64,000 bases of DNA from Runella rosea (lineage in GTDB: Bacteria > Bacteroidota > Bacteroidia > Cytophagales > Spirosomataceae): the NCBI RefSeq assembly GCF_003325355.1, contig NZ_CP030850.1, forward strand, positions 3,038,001-3,102,000, written 5' to 3'. Below the pieces are notes generated by a model, which was given only the letters and a program-made list of their open reading frames with translations, had not been told where the DNA came from and did no database searches. Each line of letters begins with the position of its first letter. Position 1 is the first letter of the stretch. Below are positions 26,176 through 35,951 of the stretch, piece after piece. Both the position numbers and the translations under genes were made by a program.

Positions 26176-27618
26176 ATGAATAAATCATCGGAAGAACGCC
26201 GCGATTTTTTAAAACTGACGGGAACCATGGGCATTGGCCTGCTCTCTGCAGGCATCACACAGGCCTGTGCCACAGCCAAGCCAGTTTCCTCTCTGAACCC
26301 TATTCAACAACAAGCGCTCAAACCTCACACGCAAAAGTTTAACATGAGTGGATACGGGGCACCCAAAATAGAGACCGTCAGAATTGGGTATATTGGCATG
26401 GGGAATCGCGGTTCTGGTGCGCTCAACCGCATCGTTTACCTCGAAAATGTGGAGGTGAAAGCCCTTTGCGACATCCGGCCCGAAAAAGCCCAAGAAGCCA
26501 AAAAGAAACTAGAAAATACGCCCCACAATCCAACGCTGTACTCGGGTAGCGAAAACGAATGGAAAAAACTCTGCGAACGCGACGACATTGACTTGGTCTA
26601 CATTTGCACACCATGGAACCTCCACGCCCCAATGGCCCTCTACGCCATGGAGCAGGGCAAGCACGTGGCAGTAGAGATTCCCGCCGCTACTACGCTGGAA
26701 GACTGCTGGAAACTCGTCGAAACCTCCGAGCGGACGCGCAAACACTGCATGATGCTCGAAAACTGCTGTTATGACTTCTTCGAACTGCTCACGCTCAATA
26801 TGGCGCGTCAGGGGTTTTTCGGGGAGGTAGTTCACGTGGAAGGGGCTTACATTCACGATATTTACGATTCGTTTTTTGATAAAAGCAAACGCTACGACCT
26901 TTGGCGACTGAAAGAAAATCAGCGCAACGGCAACCTCTACCCAACGCACGGATTAGGGCCTATTTGTCAGGTTTTGAACATCAATCGCGGCGATAAAATG
27001 GACTACTTGGTTTCGATGGCGAGCAATGATTTTATGTTGGCACCGAGGGCGCACGCATTGGCCGCCACCGATGCCGATTTCAAGCAATTTGCCAACGCTT
27101 CGTTTCGGGGTAACATGAACACAACCACGATTCGCACCCAAAAAGGCAAAACCATCATGGTGCAGCACGATGTAACCTCTCCGCGCCCTTATTCACGCAT
27201 TCACTTGGTGAGCGGTACCAAAGCCACGGCGCTCAAATATCCGCTACCCGGTAAGATTTCAACGGGACACGACTGGATTTCGGAAGAAGAATACAAAAAA
27301 TTGGAAGAAAAATATCAGCCCGAAATCATCAAACGCATCGGTGAACTGGCCAAGAAAGTGGGCGGTCATGGCGGCATGGACTTTTTGATGGACTGGCGTC
27401 TGATTGACTGCCTCCGCAATGGCTTGCCGCTCGACCAAGACGTATACGACGCCGCTTCGTGGAGCGCCATTGCACCGCTGAGCGAGTGGTCGGTAGCTAA
27501 CCGTTCAGCCTCCATCGATGTGCCTGATTTCACGGGTGGGTCATGGAAAAATAACGCACCCGTCGATATTTCCATGACCAAAGGCGGCAATACCAGAATC
27601 AAAGAACGTTCACTCTAA
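26176..27618 (+). CDS. GH109 alpha-N-acetylgalactosaminidase (Gfo/Idh/MocA fold)
   Basis: 480 aa. It begins with a Tat-like leader (SSEERRDFLKLTGTMGIG...) and a Cys in QACAT that may serve as lipobox. The NAD-binding Rossmann domain shows VRIGYIGMGNRGSGAL near residue 66, then ICTPWNLHAPMALYAMEQGKHVAVEIPA and MLENCCYDFFELL. The C-terminal domain contains YPTHGLGPICQVLNINRGD, characteristic of GH109. These enzymes use bound NAD to cleave alpha-GalNAc (the A-antigen type). Next gene, 36 bp on, is a NagB-type deaminase, which fits GalNAc breakdown. Confidence 0.92.
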   Translation: MNKSSEERRDFLKLTGTMGIGLLSAGITQACATAKPVSSLNPIQQQALKPHTQKFNMSGYGAPKIETVRIGYIGMGNRGSGALNRIVYLENVEVKALCDIRPEKAQEAKKKLENTPHNPTLYSGSENEWKKLCERDDIDLVYICTPWNLHAPMALYAMEQGKHVAVEIPAATTLEDCWKLVETSERTRKHCMMLENCCYDFFELLTLNMARQGFFGEVVHVEGAYIHDIYDSFFDKSKRYDLWRLKENQRNGNLYPTHGLGPICQVLNINRGDKMDYLVSMASNDFMLAPRAHALAATDADFKQFANASFRGNMNTTTIRTQKGKTIMVQHDVTSPRPYSRIHLVSGTKATALKYPLPGKISTGHDWISEEEYKKLEEKYQPEIIKRIGELAKKVGGHGGMDFLMDWRLIDCLRNGLPLDQDVYDAASWSAIAPLSEWSVANRSASIDVPDFTGGSWKNNAPVDISMTKGGNTRIKERSL

Positions 27619-27654
27619 CTCACCTCCATCAGTACCTCTGTTTTCCCTTATTTT

Positions 27655-28401
27655 ATGAACATCCATATTTCTAAAAACCCCGCTGATTTAGGCGAGATTT
27701 CGGGCCAAAAAGCGGCCGAATCAATTCGCAACGCCATTGCTGAAAAAGGCTTCGCCAACGTTATTTTAGCCACAGGGGCGAGTCAATTCGGTACGTTACA
27801 AACACTTATTGACAATAAAGACATTGATTGGAGCAAGGTCACGATGTTTCATCTCGACGAATACATCGGCCTGCCACTTTCTCACCCCGCCAGTTTCCGA
27901 AAATACCTCAAGGAGCGTTTCTTGGACCAAGTTCCACCGCTAAAAGCGAGCTATTTGATTGATGGCGAAGTAAATCCAGAAGAAGAATGCGCACGATTAG
28001 GCGCGTTGATTCAGCAATTCCCCATCGACGTCGCATTGGTTGGTATCGGTGAAAACGGCCACTTGGCCTTCAACGACCCTCCGGCTGATTTTGACACTGA
28101 AAATCCGTACATCGTGGTAAATTTGGACGAGCCATGCCGCCGTCAGCAGATGAACGAAGGGTGGTTTCCGACTTTGGACGATGTACCCAAGCAGGCCATC
28201 AGTATGTCGGTAAAACAAATCATGAAAACTGCACACCTCATCTGCTCCGTCCCCGATTTACGAAAGGCGCAGGCCGTAAAAGATTGTTTGGAACATGAAG
28301 TAAATAATCTTTATCCTGCAAGTATTTTACAAAAACACCCCAATTGCAGTTTGTATCTGGATGAACTTTCGGCGAGTTTGCTTTCTAGGGAAGTGCGGTA
28401 A
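27655..28401 (+). CDS. Glucosamine/galactosamine-6-phosphate deaminase-isomerase (NagB family)
   Basis: 248-aa cytoplasmic enzyme. Motifs: VILATGASQFGTLQTL (phosphate loop), MFHLDEYIGL, VALVGIGENGHLAFNDPP and the His/Glu catalytic region. It converts an amino-sugar 6-phosphate to the keto-sugar phosphate and ammonia. Being paired with GH109, galactosamine-6-phosphate (AgaS/AgaI-like) is as likely a substrate as glucosamine-6-phosphate. The shorter C-terminus argues against the allosteric E. coli NagB. A terminator follows at 28498. Confidence 0.88.
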   Translation: MNIHISKNPADLGEISGQKAAESIRNAIAEKGFANVILATGASQFGTLQTLIDNKDIDWSKVTMFHLDEYIGLPLSHPASFRKYLKERFLDQVPPLKASYLIDGEVNPEEECARLGALIQQFPIDVALVGIGENGHLAFNDPPADFDTENPYIVVNLDEPCRRQQMNEGWFPTLDDVPKQAISMSVKQIMKTAHLICSVPDLRKAQAVKDCLEHEVNNLYPASILQKHPNCSLYLDELSASLLSREVR

Positions 28402-28497
28402 GTGGTGGTAAAAAAAACGACGAAGATGTCCGAAAATTAGTGGACCTCAAGCGTACTAAATCACAAGTTAATTGTGGACAGCTACCCGATCTTTAAC

Positions 28498-28533
28498 AAA
28501 AATCCCTGCCACTCGAAGTAGCAGGGATTTTTT
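28498..28533. terminator. Bidirectional terminator between nagB-like and susD-like genes
   Basis: AAATCCCTGC and its complement GCAGGGATTT form a stem around an 11-nt loop, with an A-run before and a T-run after, so it can end transcripts from both convergent genes. Confidence 0.85.
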
Positions 28534-28553
28534 AATTTTGGGCAACCCATAAA

Positions 28554-29936
28554 TTACCGCGTTTTTACGTATTCATCCCAGTTGATTTCGGCCTGCGGGC
28601 GGGCCAATTGCCTGAAAATTGTACCACGGTCAATGGTGACATCTACGTTTGCGGCATTGAGGCGATCGTAGCGACGCAAATCTACCCAACGATGTCCCCA
28701 AGGCTCGGCCCAAAGCGAATAACGGCGTTGGAACAAGATTTCGTCAATAAGGGCGTCTTTGGTCGTAGCGCCCGTGTAGTTGCCAATACCCGCAACGGTA
28801 CGAATACGGTTGATCGCCGCCACTGCCTCTGGGATTTTATTAAGCTGGGCGTTGGCCTCAGCAGCAATCAGCACCAACTCTTCATTGCGGAAAAACTTCA
28901 CCTCAGAAGTGTTGAGGGCAAAACGGTTGTCTTGGTACAAACCCGCCAACGGCGTGCCATCAGATGTAACTGATACAGGGGCCGTCCGGCGGAAGAACTT
29001 CGCACGTACGCGGGCATCTCCCGCAACGGTATCACGTAATACCGACGGGTGCACCACCATCATGGTGCTTACGTTGGCATTTTTGACAAAAAATAGCGGG
29101 TTAAATGTATCAGGTGGCGCCCCGAAGGTATGGGCAGGCCCTGCCTCTAAACTACCAGTTGCACTATAAAAAGATGCGGCTACTGCATCCAGCGCCCCTT
29201 GCCAGTCCTGACGATATACAGCTAAGCGAGCTGCAATGGCACGGTTCAGTTGACGCAGTCCAGCAATAGTTCCGAAGCCATTTCCTGTGAAACCAGACGT
29301 CAAACGTAAAGGGAAATTTCCTGTGCCAGCACCGTTCAATTCGGTATTGCCTTCGTCCAAGATGCGTTTGATTTGTGTAAGAGACTCAGCCAGCGGTAAG
29401 AAAGGCCCTGGATTTTGAAGATCTTTGACATCAATTCGAATCCCATTGTCGTATTGCCCCATTGCCACAATCAGGTATTGGTACGCCATGAGGGTTTTGG
29501 CAAAGCCCGAAACCGCATTTTTCTCTTCGGTTGTAAAGGTATTGGTATTGTTAACGGCATCAATCACCGTCAAGGCCTGACGAATGGCAAAATAAGGTTG
29601 CTGATACGTATTCAAATACCCAAACATATTGGCTGTTGCCTGACGCCCATTCATGCCGAGCCAATCAGTTTGCCAACGAGGGTCAGAGGCGTTTAAGTAC
29701 CAAAGCTCACGCCCCATTGTGCCGTACAGCATCGTCACGGTAAAGAGATAATCACGGTGACGTGATTCTAGCCCCGTCACCAAGTTTTGTACTTGGGTAC
29801 GAGACGCATTTTGGCTCACACTTCCCAGCGAAGGGTTATTGGGATCGTTGGGCGTATCAAGGCTGAAAAAGTTACAAGAACTCATCATCAACAACAGCCC
29901 TGCAAAAATCGGAGTATATAAGTGTATTTTTTTCAT
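28554..29936 (-). CDS. SusD/RagB-family lipoprotein
   Basis: 460 aa. Lipobox LLMMSSC at Cys21, then NFFSLDTPNDPNNPSLGSV. The C-terminus has EILFQRRYSLWAEPWGHRWVDLRRYDRL, a SusD hallmark. It is probably co-transcribed with the susC-like gene 13 bp upstream. It differs from the first SusD and belongs to another substrate system; the neighbouring GH109/NagB pair suggests amino-sugar glycans, but that gene pair faces the other way and the link is inferred. Confidence 0.93.
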   Translation of the reverse strand: MKKIHLYTPIFAGLLLMMSSCNFFSLDTPNDPNNPSLGSVSQNASRTQVQNLVTGLESRHRDYLFTVTMLYGTMGRELWYLNASDPRWQTDWLGMNGRQATANMFGYLNTYQQPYFAIRQALTVIDAVNNTNTFTTEEKNAVSGFAKTLMAYQYLIVAMGQYDNGIRIDVKDLQNPGPFLPLAESLTQIKRILDEGNTELNGAGTGNFPLRLTSGFTGNGFGTIAGLRQLNRAIAARLAVYRQDWQGALDAVAASFYSATGSLEAGPAHTFGAPPDTFNPLFFVKNANVSTMMVVHPSVLRDTVAGDARVRAKFFRRTAPVSVTSDGTPLAGLYQDNRFALNTSEVKFFRNEELVLIAAEANAQLNKIPEAVAAINRIRTVAGIGNYTGATTKDALIDEILFQRRYSLWAEPWGHRWVDLRRYDRLNAANVDVTIDRGTIFRQLARPQAEINWDEYVKTR

Positions 29937-29948
29937 GTCCGTAATGCA

Positions 29949-32900
29949 TTAAAATTCAACAACTAAATGACCAAAAAAGCGACGCTGTGTAGGATAAGGA
30001 GCAATATCTACCCCAGATGCTACGGCTTGTAACCCAAATGTAGAAGTTTCGGGGTCATAGCCACGGTATTTGCTGAACGTCAATGGGTTTTGGCAAGAGA
30101 AGCCTACACGCACCCGTGATATTTTATTGTTGGACCACTTATTCAATGAAGTAGAGGGAACAGTGTAGTACAAGGCCGCCTCGCGCAAACGAAGATAAGT
30201 GGCATCTTGCACCCAGCGATCGGCACCATTGTGAGGAGCTAAACCACGCTGACGGCCATTTGGCACACCGTCGCCGTTATCGTCATCGTCCCAGTCAGGA
30301 GAGGTTCCGCCGCCATCCCATAAAAACTCGGTCAGGTTGATGTTATCCCCACCTTTTTTCCAGTGCCAAAGCATGTTGAAATCAAAGTTTTTGAAGAAGT
30401 TGATTTCATTGCTCCACGACATCTGAAAATCGGGCTGGTTGTCTCCCAAAATATACGCTCCTGTGCGCACACCTTCTGCGGCAGGCGTATCATTGGCATC
30501 ACGCGCTGGGCGTGTACCCACGATGGTCGTCGGCGAAAAGCCCTCTTGGTACAGGAACGTTCCTAATGTTACCCCAAAAGCGCCTAAGTTATACGCAGGA
30601 ATCCCCAACTTGGTGAGAAGAATGTCGTTTTTCCACCACAATACCCGCGAACTCCAACGAAATTTTTCTTTTTGGACAATTGCCCCGCCCAATGAAAGCT
30701 CTACGCCACGGTTTTGGAGTTGGGCTAAGTTAGTAGGTATTGTACTGATACCCACGGCAGGAGAAAGTTGCAAATTCTGGATATTGCTACGGGTTTGCTT
30801 ATCGTAGTAAGTAGCTTCCAGTTGGATGCGATTATTAAACAACCCTAAATCCAATCCAAACTCCAACTCGCCCGCACGTTCAGGTTCGATGGTCGCATTT
30901 CCCGCCGCAGTGGTCACCACCGAGCCAAGCAATCCGCCAATATTGGCCGAGTTGAGCGGTGTAAATGTGGTTCCAAAACCCGGTACCCCAGCGGTTTGTC
31001 CATAAGCAACGCGGGGCTTGATTTGCGAGAAAACAGAAGCCAAGCTCGACGAGCGAACGAAGTCAAAGTTGGCTATGTTGATGGCCAAAGATGCTTTCGG
31101 AAAAGCCCAAAACTTGTCTGCATCGCCAATAAGGGTTGATTTGTCCCATCGTACACCTGCCGTAGCGATGATTTTATCATCCCAGTTGGCTTCTTGTTGA
31201 ACAAACGCACCTACGTCGGTAATGGTCTGAAAACGTTGGTCGAAAATCTCTTGTACTGTTCCTTGACGTAAGTTGGTTTGCCCTCCTGCCAATCCGCGCG
31301 ATCGGTTGAGCAAGCGGTCTTCGCGGAAGTTAAGCCGAACGGCGCCTGCCTGCGACGTAAGATTAACTTTTCCAATGTTCCAGTTATAAACCAACGCTGT
31401 TTGAAAGTTGGTATTCACGTTTTCGGTTTTCCCCCAAATCACATCGCCTGGGTTCCCTTGGGCGCGTTGAAACTGCAAATCTTCGGGAAGGTAAACAAAC
31501 GTTGTTCCTTGGGTGTAGTCCAAACCTCCTTGGCCCACCAATTTCAGAAGTGATTTTTCTGACTTGTAAAGATTCGCCGTCAGGTTAAACGACTGAATAA
31601 ATCGGTTGACATTGGTGTTGTTAATACCCCGGTCGGTCACTGCCACGGGATTTTCGGAGAAGTAAGGGTTGTCGGGATAGCGACCGCTTTCATCAGGGAA
31701 AAGGTTATAATAATTGGGTACGTAAGCGATGTTGTACCCAATACTCGCCCCTGAGTTATTTTGGTTTCCTGTAAAACCACGGTCGGAGTTGGTATTGATG
31801 TAGTTTGACCCTACGGATAAGGTAATATCGTTGGTCAGTTTATGGTCGATATTGGCCCGTAACGAATAGCGTTTAAAGCCCGTACGACGAACAATTCCTT
31901 TTTCATCGGTCAAGGCGCCCGAAATGAAAAACTTGGTTTTGTCATTGCCGCCCGAAATTCCCAAACGAGTGTTGGAAAGTGGCGCGGTGTTACCATAAAA
32001 ATACTTTTCATAATCCCAGGTTTGGCCATTGGCTGCGCGGAAGCGGTCTAACTCCGTCTGCCGGCGAGCAGCGGCAAAAAAAGTATTGATTTTAGCTTCC
32101 GTCCAGTTGTCCACCCCAAACAAGCGTTGTGGCGTAGCAAATCCATAGTCTTGAGCAAACGATACTTTTGTTTTGCCTGCACTACCGCGTTTGGTGGTGA
32201 TGATGATTACCCCAGCATTGGCCCGGGTACCGTAGATAGCCGCCGCCGATGGGCCTTTGAGTACTTCTACGTTTTCGATGTCGTTGGGGTTTAAGTCAGA
32301 AATACGGTTAGAGGCATCGTCTTGGGTTTCTGCCCCTGCGCCTGTGACAGAGGCACGACCCGAACGATTAACCCCATTGTTGGCATAGACTCCGTCAATA
32401 ATATAAAGGGGTTGGGATGCTCCTACCAGCGATGAAATACCCCGCAACTGAATCGAAACCCCGCCTCCGGGAGCGCCACCGTTGGTGTTCATGTTGACCC
32501 CTGGCAGTTTTCCGTAAAATGCGTTGTCTACCGTTTGAATTTGAGTCGTTCCCATGAGGTCTTTAGCCGAAAGAGTTGCTACGGCGTTGGCTAAGTTGGA
32601 ACGTTTGATGCTCGACGCCAAACCTGTTACAACGACTTCCTGAAGGTTTGAAACATCCTCGACAAGCGTTACATTAATGGTGCTGTTGTTGCCAACAGCC
32701 ACCTCTTTCGATTGAAAACCAATGGAAGAAAAGACCAACGTTGCGTTGTTTTGACGGAGCGTAATTGAGTACGTTCCATCCGCCCCGCTGGTGGTGCCTA
32801 TTGTTGTGCCTTTCACAACGACATTCGTTCCTGGGATAGGGGAGCCATCGGCGGATTTGACCGTTCCGCTGACTTGGTTTTGGGCAAAGGCAATTGCGGT

Positions 32901-32963
32901 TAGTAACCACATCCCCGTCGCAAAGACTAGCCTTGCCATCGAAAAATAGGTAAATTTTAACAT
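29949..32963 (-). CDS. SusC/RagA-family TonB-dependent transporter
   Basis: 1004 aa. Signal MARLVFATGMWLLTAIAFAQ (Met9 may be the true start). The carboxypeptidase-like domain QVSGTVKSADGSPIPGTNVVV precedes a TonB box LQEVVVTG and plug motifs LYIIDGVY and VLKGPSAAAIYGTRANAGVIII. The barrel ends in GHLVVEF. It forms a SusCD pair with the gene 13 bp downstream. A 261-bp gap separates it from the exported isomerase gene upstream and contains two terminators, so it probably has its own promoter there. Confidence 0.94.
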   Translation of the reverse strand: MLKFTYFSMARLVFATGMWLLTAIAFAQNQVSGTVKSADGSPIPGTNVVVKGTTIGTTSGADGTYSITLRQNNATLVFSSIGFQSKEVAVGNNSTINVTLVEDVSNLQEVVVTGLASSIKRSNLANAVATLSAKDLMGTTQIQTVDNAFYGKLPGVNMNTNGGAPGGGVSIQLRGISSLVGASQPLYIIDGVYANNGVNRSGRASVTGAGAETQDDASNRISDLNPNDIENVEVLKGPSAAAIYGTRANAGVIIITTKRGSAGKTKVSFAQDYGFATPQRLFGVDNWTEAKINTFFAAARRQTELDRFRAANGQTWDYEKYFYGNTAPLSNTRLGISGGNDKTKFFISGALTDEKGIVRRTGFKRYSLRANIDHKLTNDITLSVGSNYINTNSDRGFTGNQNNSGASIGYNIAYVPNYYNLFPDESGRYPDNPYFSENPVAVTDRGINNTNVNRFIQSFNLTANLYKSEKSLLKLVGQGGLDYTQGTTFVYLPEDLQFQRAQGNPGDVIWGKTENVNTNFQTALVYNWNIGKVNLTSQAGAVRLNFREDRLLNRSRGLAGGQTNLRQGTVQEIFDQRFQTITDVGAFVQQEANWDDKIIATAGVRWDKSTLIGDADKFWAFPKASLAINIANFDFVRSSSLASVFSQIKPRVAYGQTAGVPGFGTTFTPLNSANIGGLLGSVVTTAAGNATIEPERAGELEFGLDLGLFNNRIQLEATYYDKQTRSNIQNLQLSPAVGISTIPTNLAQLQNRGVELSLGGAIVQKEKFRWSSRVLWWKNDILLTKLGIPAYNLGAFGVTLGTFLYQEGFSPTTIVGTRPARDANDTPAAEGVRTGAYILGDNQPDFQMSWSNEINFFKNFDFNMLWHWKKGGDNINLTEFLWDGGGTSPDWDDDDNGDGVPNGRQRGLAPHNGADRWVQDATYLRLREAALYYTVPSTSLNKWSNNKISRVRVGFSCQNPLTFSKYRGYDPETSTFGLQAVASGVDIAPYPTQRRFFGHLVVEF

Positions 32964-33124
32964 GAATTTGACGATTTAGTTTATATTGAAATGGTTCAGT
33001 CAACTCAAAAACAAAAGCGGAGGCTTCAATGTTTTGAAACCAAGGTGGCTGTAAGCCAGAGAAGATTTTTACGCTGTTGCTAGAGAGTTGTTGAGGGCAA
33101 TAATATTGAAATAATTCTATTCTT

Positions 33125-33160
33125 AAAAAAAAATCCCTAAAAATTGTTGCTATTTAGGGA
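33125..33160 (-). terminator. Terminator, distal of a tandem pair
   Basis: Stem TCCCTAAA/TTTAGGGA (33134-33141 and 33153-33160); on the minus strand it is followed by nine T. It ends transcripts from the isomerase gene cluster before the susC promoter. Confidence 0.75.
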
Positions 33161-33171
33161 TACAATAAAAC

Positions 33172-33203
33172 AAAAAAGAGGCTACCTCTTTTGAGACAGC
33201 CTC
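33172..33203 (-). terminator. Terminator, proximal of a tandem pair
   Basis: Stem GAGGCT/AGCCTC (33178-33183 and 33198-33203) with extra inner pairs, followed on the minus strand by six T. It lies 21 bp after the stop of the exported isomerase gene. Confidence 0.7.
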
Positions 33204-33224
33204 ACTTAAAATCCATTTTTGAAA

Positions 33225-34091
33225 TTATAAACTCTTCAAATACGCAATACTCTTAGGCACTTGCTCGTACCAAGTAGGGCTTTCGTCTTCGATAAAGTAG
33301 TGCTTAATGCCGATTTTCTTGGCTTCTCTGATTACGCCCGCTACGTCAACCTGCCCTGTGCCCAACACTACGTCGTTTATCAATGGCGTACCGCCGGTCA
33401 AATCTCCTTTTACGCCATTTCTGAGGTCTTTGAGGTGAATGAGCTTGAAGCGCTTTCCGTATTTTTTTAACAAACTAACGGGCTCAGCTCCACCGTGAAA
33501 TGCCCAAAGAATGTCTAATTCAAAGGAAACATATTCGGGATTGGTGTTTTTGACAATGTAATCAAACAACGTTCCGTCTTCGTAGGGTTGGAACTCGTAG
33601 CCATGGTTGTGGTAGCAGAAAGTGATGCCGTTTTCTTTCAGCACTTTTCCGATCATGTTAAAATCATCCACGGCCTTTTTGGCTTCCTCAAAGGTAAAAC
33701 CACCTTTGACTTTGTGTGGAATCCATGCGCACATAAGATAACTAGAACCTAACAATTTGGCCGTTTTAGCCGCTGCTGCGGGGTCTTTTACCAATTGTTC
33801 GTAGCCTCCGCCCGTTCCGGGAATTTTGATGCCGCGCTCTTCGCACATTTTTCTAAATTCTTCGGGGGTGGTGCCTTTGGCGGCGCCTCCTTCGAGTTCG
33901 GTGACACCCAACATTTTAAGCGTGTCGAGCGTGGCGGCTACGTCTTTAGGAAAACTGGCGCGGTAAGTGTACGCCTGCATTCCGATGGGGAATGTGTATA
34001 GTTTGCCTTTTTGGGCAAAAACCTCGCTGATGGTACTGAACAGCAAAAGGGCAAGGCTCAATAAAATAGTTGTTTTTTTCATTGTATTCAT
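33225..34091 (-). CDS. Exported sugar phosphate isomerase/epimerase-like TIM barrel
   Basis: 288 aa with signal peptide MKKTTILLSLALLLFSTISEVFAQ (a Met three codons further upstream is also possible). It belongs to the xylose-isomerase-like/AP-endonuclease-2 barrel family: GMQAYTYRASF, MLGVTELEGG, FCYHNHGYEF, VSFELDILWAFHGGA, FKLIHLKDL and KHYFIEDESPTW hold the metal-binding His/Glu/Asp residues. The periplasmic location makes phosphorylated substrates unlikely. Downstream of the GMC oxidoreductase gene cluster, it may act on keto-sugars made there, as in 3-keto-glycoside pathways. Confidence 0.85.
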   Translation of the reverse strand: MNTMKKTTILLSLALLLFSTISEVFAQKGKLYTFPIGMQAYTYRASFPKDVAATLDTLKMLGVTELEGGAAKGTTPEEFRKMCEERGIKIPGTGGGYEQLVKDPAAAAKTAKLLGSSYLMCAWIPHKVKGGFTFEEAKKAVDDFNMIGKVLKENGITFCYHNHGYEFQPYEDGTLFDYIVKNTNPEYVSFELDILWAFHGGAEPVSLLKKYGKRFKLIHLKDLRNGVKGDLTGGTPLINDVVLGTGQVDVAGVIREAKKIGIKHYFIEDESPTWYEQVPKSIAYLKSL

Positions 34092-34106
34092 TTTGAGTTA
34101 GTTACT

Positions 34107-34143
34107 ATTTTTAAAACCGCAGAGAAACGGAGTTACACAGAGT
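34107..34143. repeat. Intergenic ACCGCAGAG-type repeat
   Basis: The gap between the GMC gene and the isomerase gene contains TTTTTAAAACCGCAGAGA followed by ACGGAGTTACACAGAG. Such (A)CCGCAGAG/ACACAGAG units are scattered in intergenic regions of many unrelated bacteria. Its first part resembles the arm of the long palindrome at 37341. Confidence 0.4.
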
Positions 34144-34148
34144 ATCGG

Positions 34149-35858
34149 CTATAACTTTCGTTTTTTCAATTGCTTCACGGCGTAGTCTGCCGCGCGGGCG
34201 GTGATTGCCATATAGGTCAGAGACGGATTTTGAGTGCCAGTAGAAGTCATACAGGCACCGTCGGTCACGAACACGTTTTTGCAACTGTGTACTTGATTCC
34301 ATTCGTTCAACATCGACGTTTTTGGGTCTTTGCCCATGCGAATACCGCCCATCTCGTGAATATCTGAACCTGGATTTGCGTGCGTATCCACGCCACGAAT
34401 GTTCTTAAATCCCGCCAACGTAAACATTTCGTTGAGTTGTTCGAGGTAGTCTTTCACCATTTTGTCGTCGTTTTCCGTCCACTTCACCGACGTCACTAGT
34501 TGCGGAATTCCGTATTTATCTTTCAGATTGGCATCAAGGCGCACATAATTGCTTTCGATGGGAATCGTTTCACCCATCATCCACGCGCTGATGTTCCAAT
34601 TGCCCAATTGTGGATGCAGAAGCGCGTCTTTGAGTTCTTCGCCGATTTCGGCCTGTCGCGTTAGGCGCCCCCGACCGCCACCGATGCCCGTGGCGTAGCC
34701 GCGCAGAAAATCACTTTCCTGTTTGTGGAGATTCCTAAAACGCGGAATGTAGGCATTGCTAGGGTTTTTGCCATCGGTCATTTTATCGTAGTAACCTTCG
34801 TATTCCGCGCTGATCCGTCCACGGTAATTGTGCCACGCGATGTATTTTCCCAGCGTGCCGCTGTCGTTGCCTAGGCCGTTGGGGAAACGGCTTGAAATGG
34901 AATTCAACAAAATCAAATTGCTGTTGAGCGCCGAGCCGTTGACAAAAATGATTTTAGCGTAAAATTCTATCACTTCCTTTGTAGTGGCATCCACAACTCT
35001 TACCCCCGAAGCCCTTCTTTTCTTCTCATCAAAAATAATGGAATGCACCACTGAATGCGGACGCAGGGTCATGTTGCCCGTTTTGGCCGCCCACGGTAAA
35101 GTAGATGCATTGCTACTGAAATAGCCACCGAACGGACAGCCACGGTTGCAGAGCGAACGGTGCTGACATTTGGCACGGCCTTGGTCGTAGTGGATTTGCT
35201 GCGGGTCGGTAATGTGCGCACAACGCCCCTGAATCACGTGGCGGTCTTTGTAATTTTTGGTGATGGCTTCCTGAAAATGTTTTTCAATGCAGCTCAATTC
35301 AATCGGCGGCAAAAACTCACCATCGGGCAATTCTGGCAAACCGTCTTTATTTCCCGAAATCCCAGCAAATTTTTCAACGTGACTGTACCAAGGCGCAATA
35401 TCGGCGTAGCGAATAGGCCAATCGGTCGCAAATCCGTCGCGGGCGGGGCCTTCAAAATCAAAGTCCGACCAGCGTTGCGTTTGGCGCGCCCACAAAAGCG
35501 ATTTGCCGCCCACGTGGTAGCCGCGCGTCCACTGAAACGGCTGTTCTTCCACAAACGGCTGTTCATCAGGCTTTATGGCCCAGTGTATGGTTTCTTCGCG
35601 CATGAAACTGGCGCGGCCTTTCGGGTACTGATTTCGTATTTCCAACGGCACTTGTCCACGATGCTCAAATTCCCACGGATGTTTATTGGCAGTTGGATAA
35701 TCGGTTACGTGCTGTACGTCACGACCACGCTCCAAAACAAGGGTTTTCAGTCCTTTTTCGCACAGCTCCTTTGCTGCCCAACCGCCGCTGATTCCTGAAC
35801 CAATCACGATGGCGTCGTATGTACGGTCTTTGATGGAATCTATATTAAGGTATGACAT
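34149..35858 (-). CDS. GMC-family FAD oxidoreductase (sugar/alcohol dehydrogenase)
   Basis: 569 aa. The FAD-binding motif YDAIVIGSGISGGWAAKELCEKG is at residue 14, GGKSLLWARQTQRW follows the flavin, and the C-terminus has GSDIHEMGGIRMG, VHSCKNVFVTDGACM and QNPSLTYMAITARAADY with the conserved catalytic region. A Cys-rich segment (CQHRSLCNRGCPFGG) may bind a cluster. It is the large subunit of a membrane-linked sugar dehydrogenase; the small subunit is encoded 93 bp upstream. No signal peptide is seen, so export may depend on the Tat-type partner. Substrate, possibly a C3-hydroxyl of a glycoside, is inferred. Confidence 0.9.
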   Translation of the reverse strand: MSYLNIDSIKDRTYDAIVIGSGISGGWAAKELCEKGLKTLVLERGRDVQHVTDYPTANKHPWEFEHRGQVPLEIRNQYPKGRASFMREETIHWAIKPDEQPFVEEQPFQWTRGYHVGGKSLLWARQTQRWSDFDFEGPARDGFATDWPIRYADIAPWYSHVEKFAGISGNKDGLPELPDGEFLPPIELSCIEKHFQEAITKNYKDRHVIQGRCAHITDPQQIHYDQGRAKCQHRSLCNRGCPFGGYFSSNASTLPWAAKTGNMTLRPHSVVHSIIFDEKKRRASGVRVVDATTKEVIEFYAKIIFVNGSALNSNLILLNSISSRFPNGLGNDSGTLGKYIAWHNYRGRISAEYEGYYDKMTDGKNPSNAYIPRFRNLHKQESDFLRGYATGIGGGRGRLTRQAEIGEELKDALLHPQLGNWNISAWMMGETIPIESNYVRLDANLKDKYGIPQLVTSVKWTENDDKMVKDYLEQLNEMFTLAGFKNIRGVDTHANPGSDIHEMGGIRMGKDPKTSMLNEWNQVHSCKNVFVTDGACMTSTGTQNPSLTYMAITARAADYAVKQLKKRKL

Positions 35859-35951
35859 TGGAGTATTGAGAATAAGGGGTATTAAGGATAAAGTATTAGG
35901 TATTGAGTACGAACATTGGGGGTTCAGTAAAGAGAAAAATCTGAATACTCA

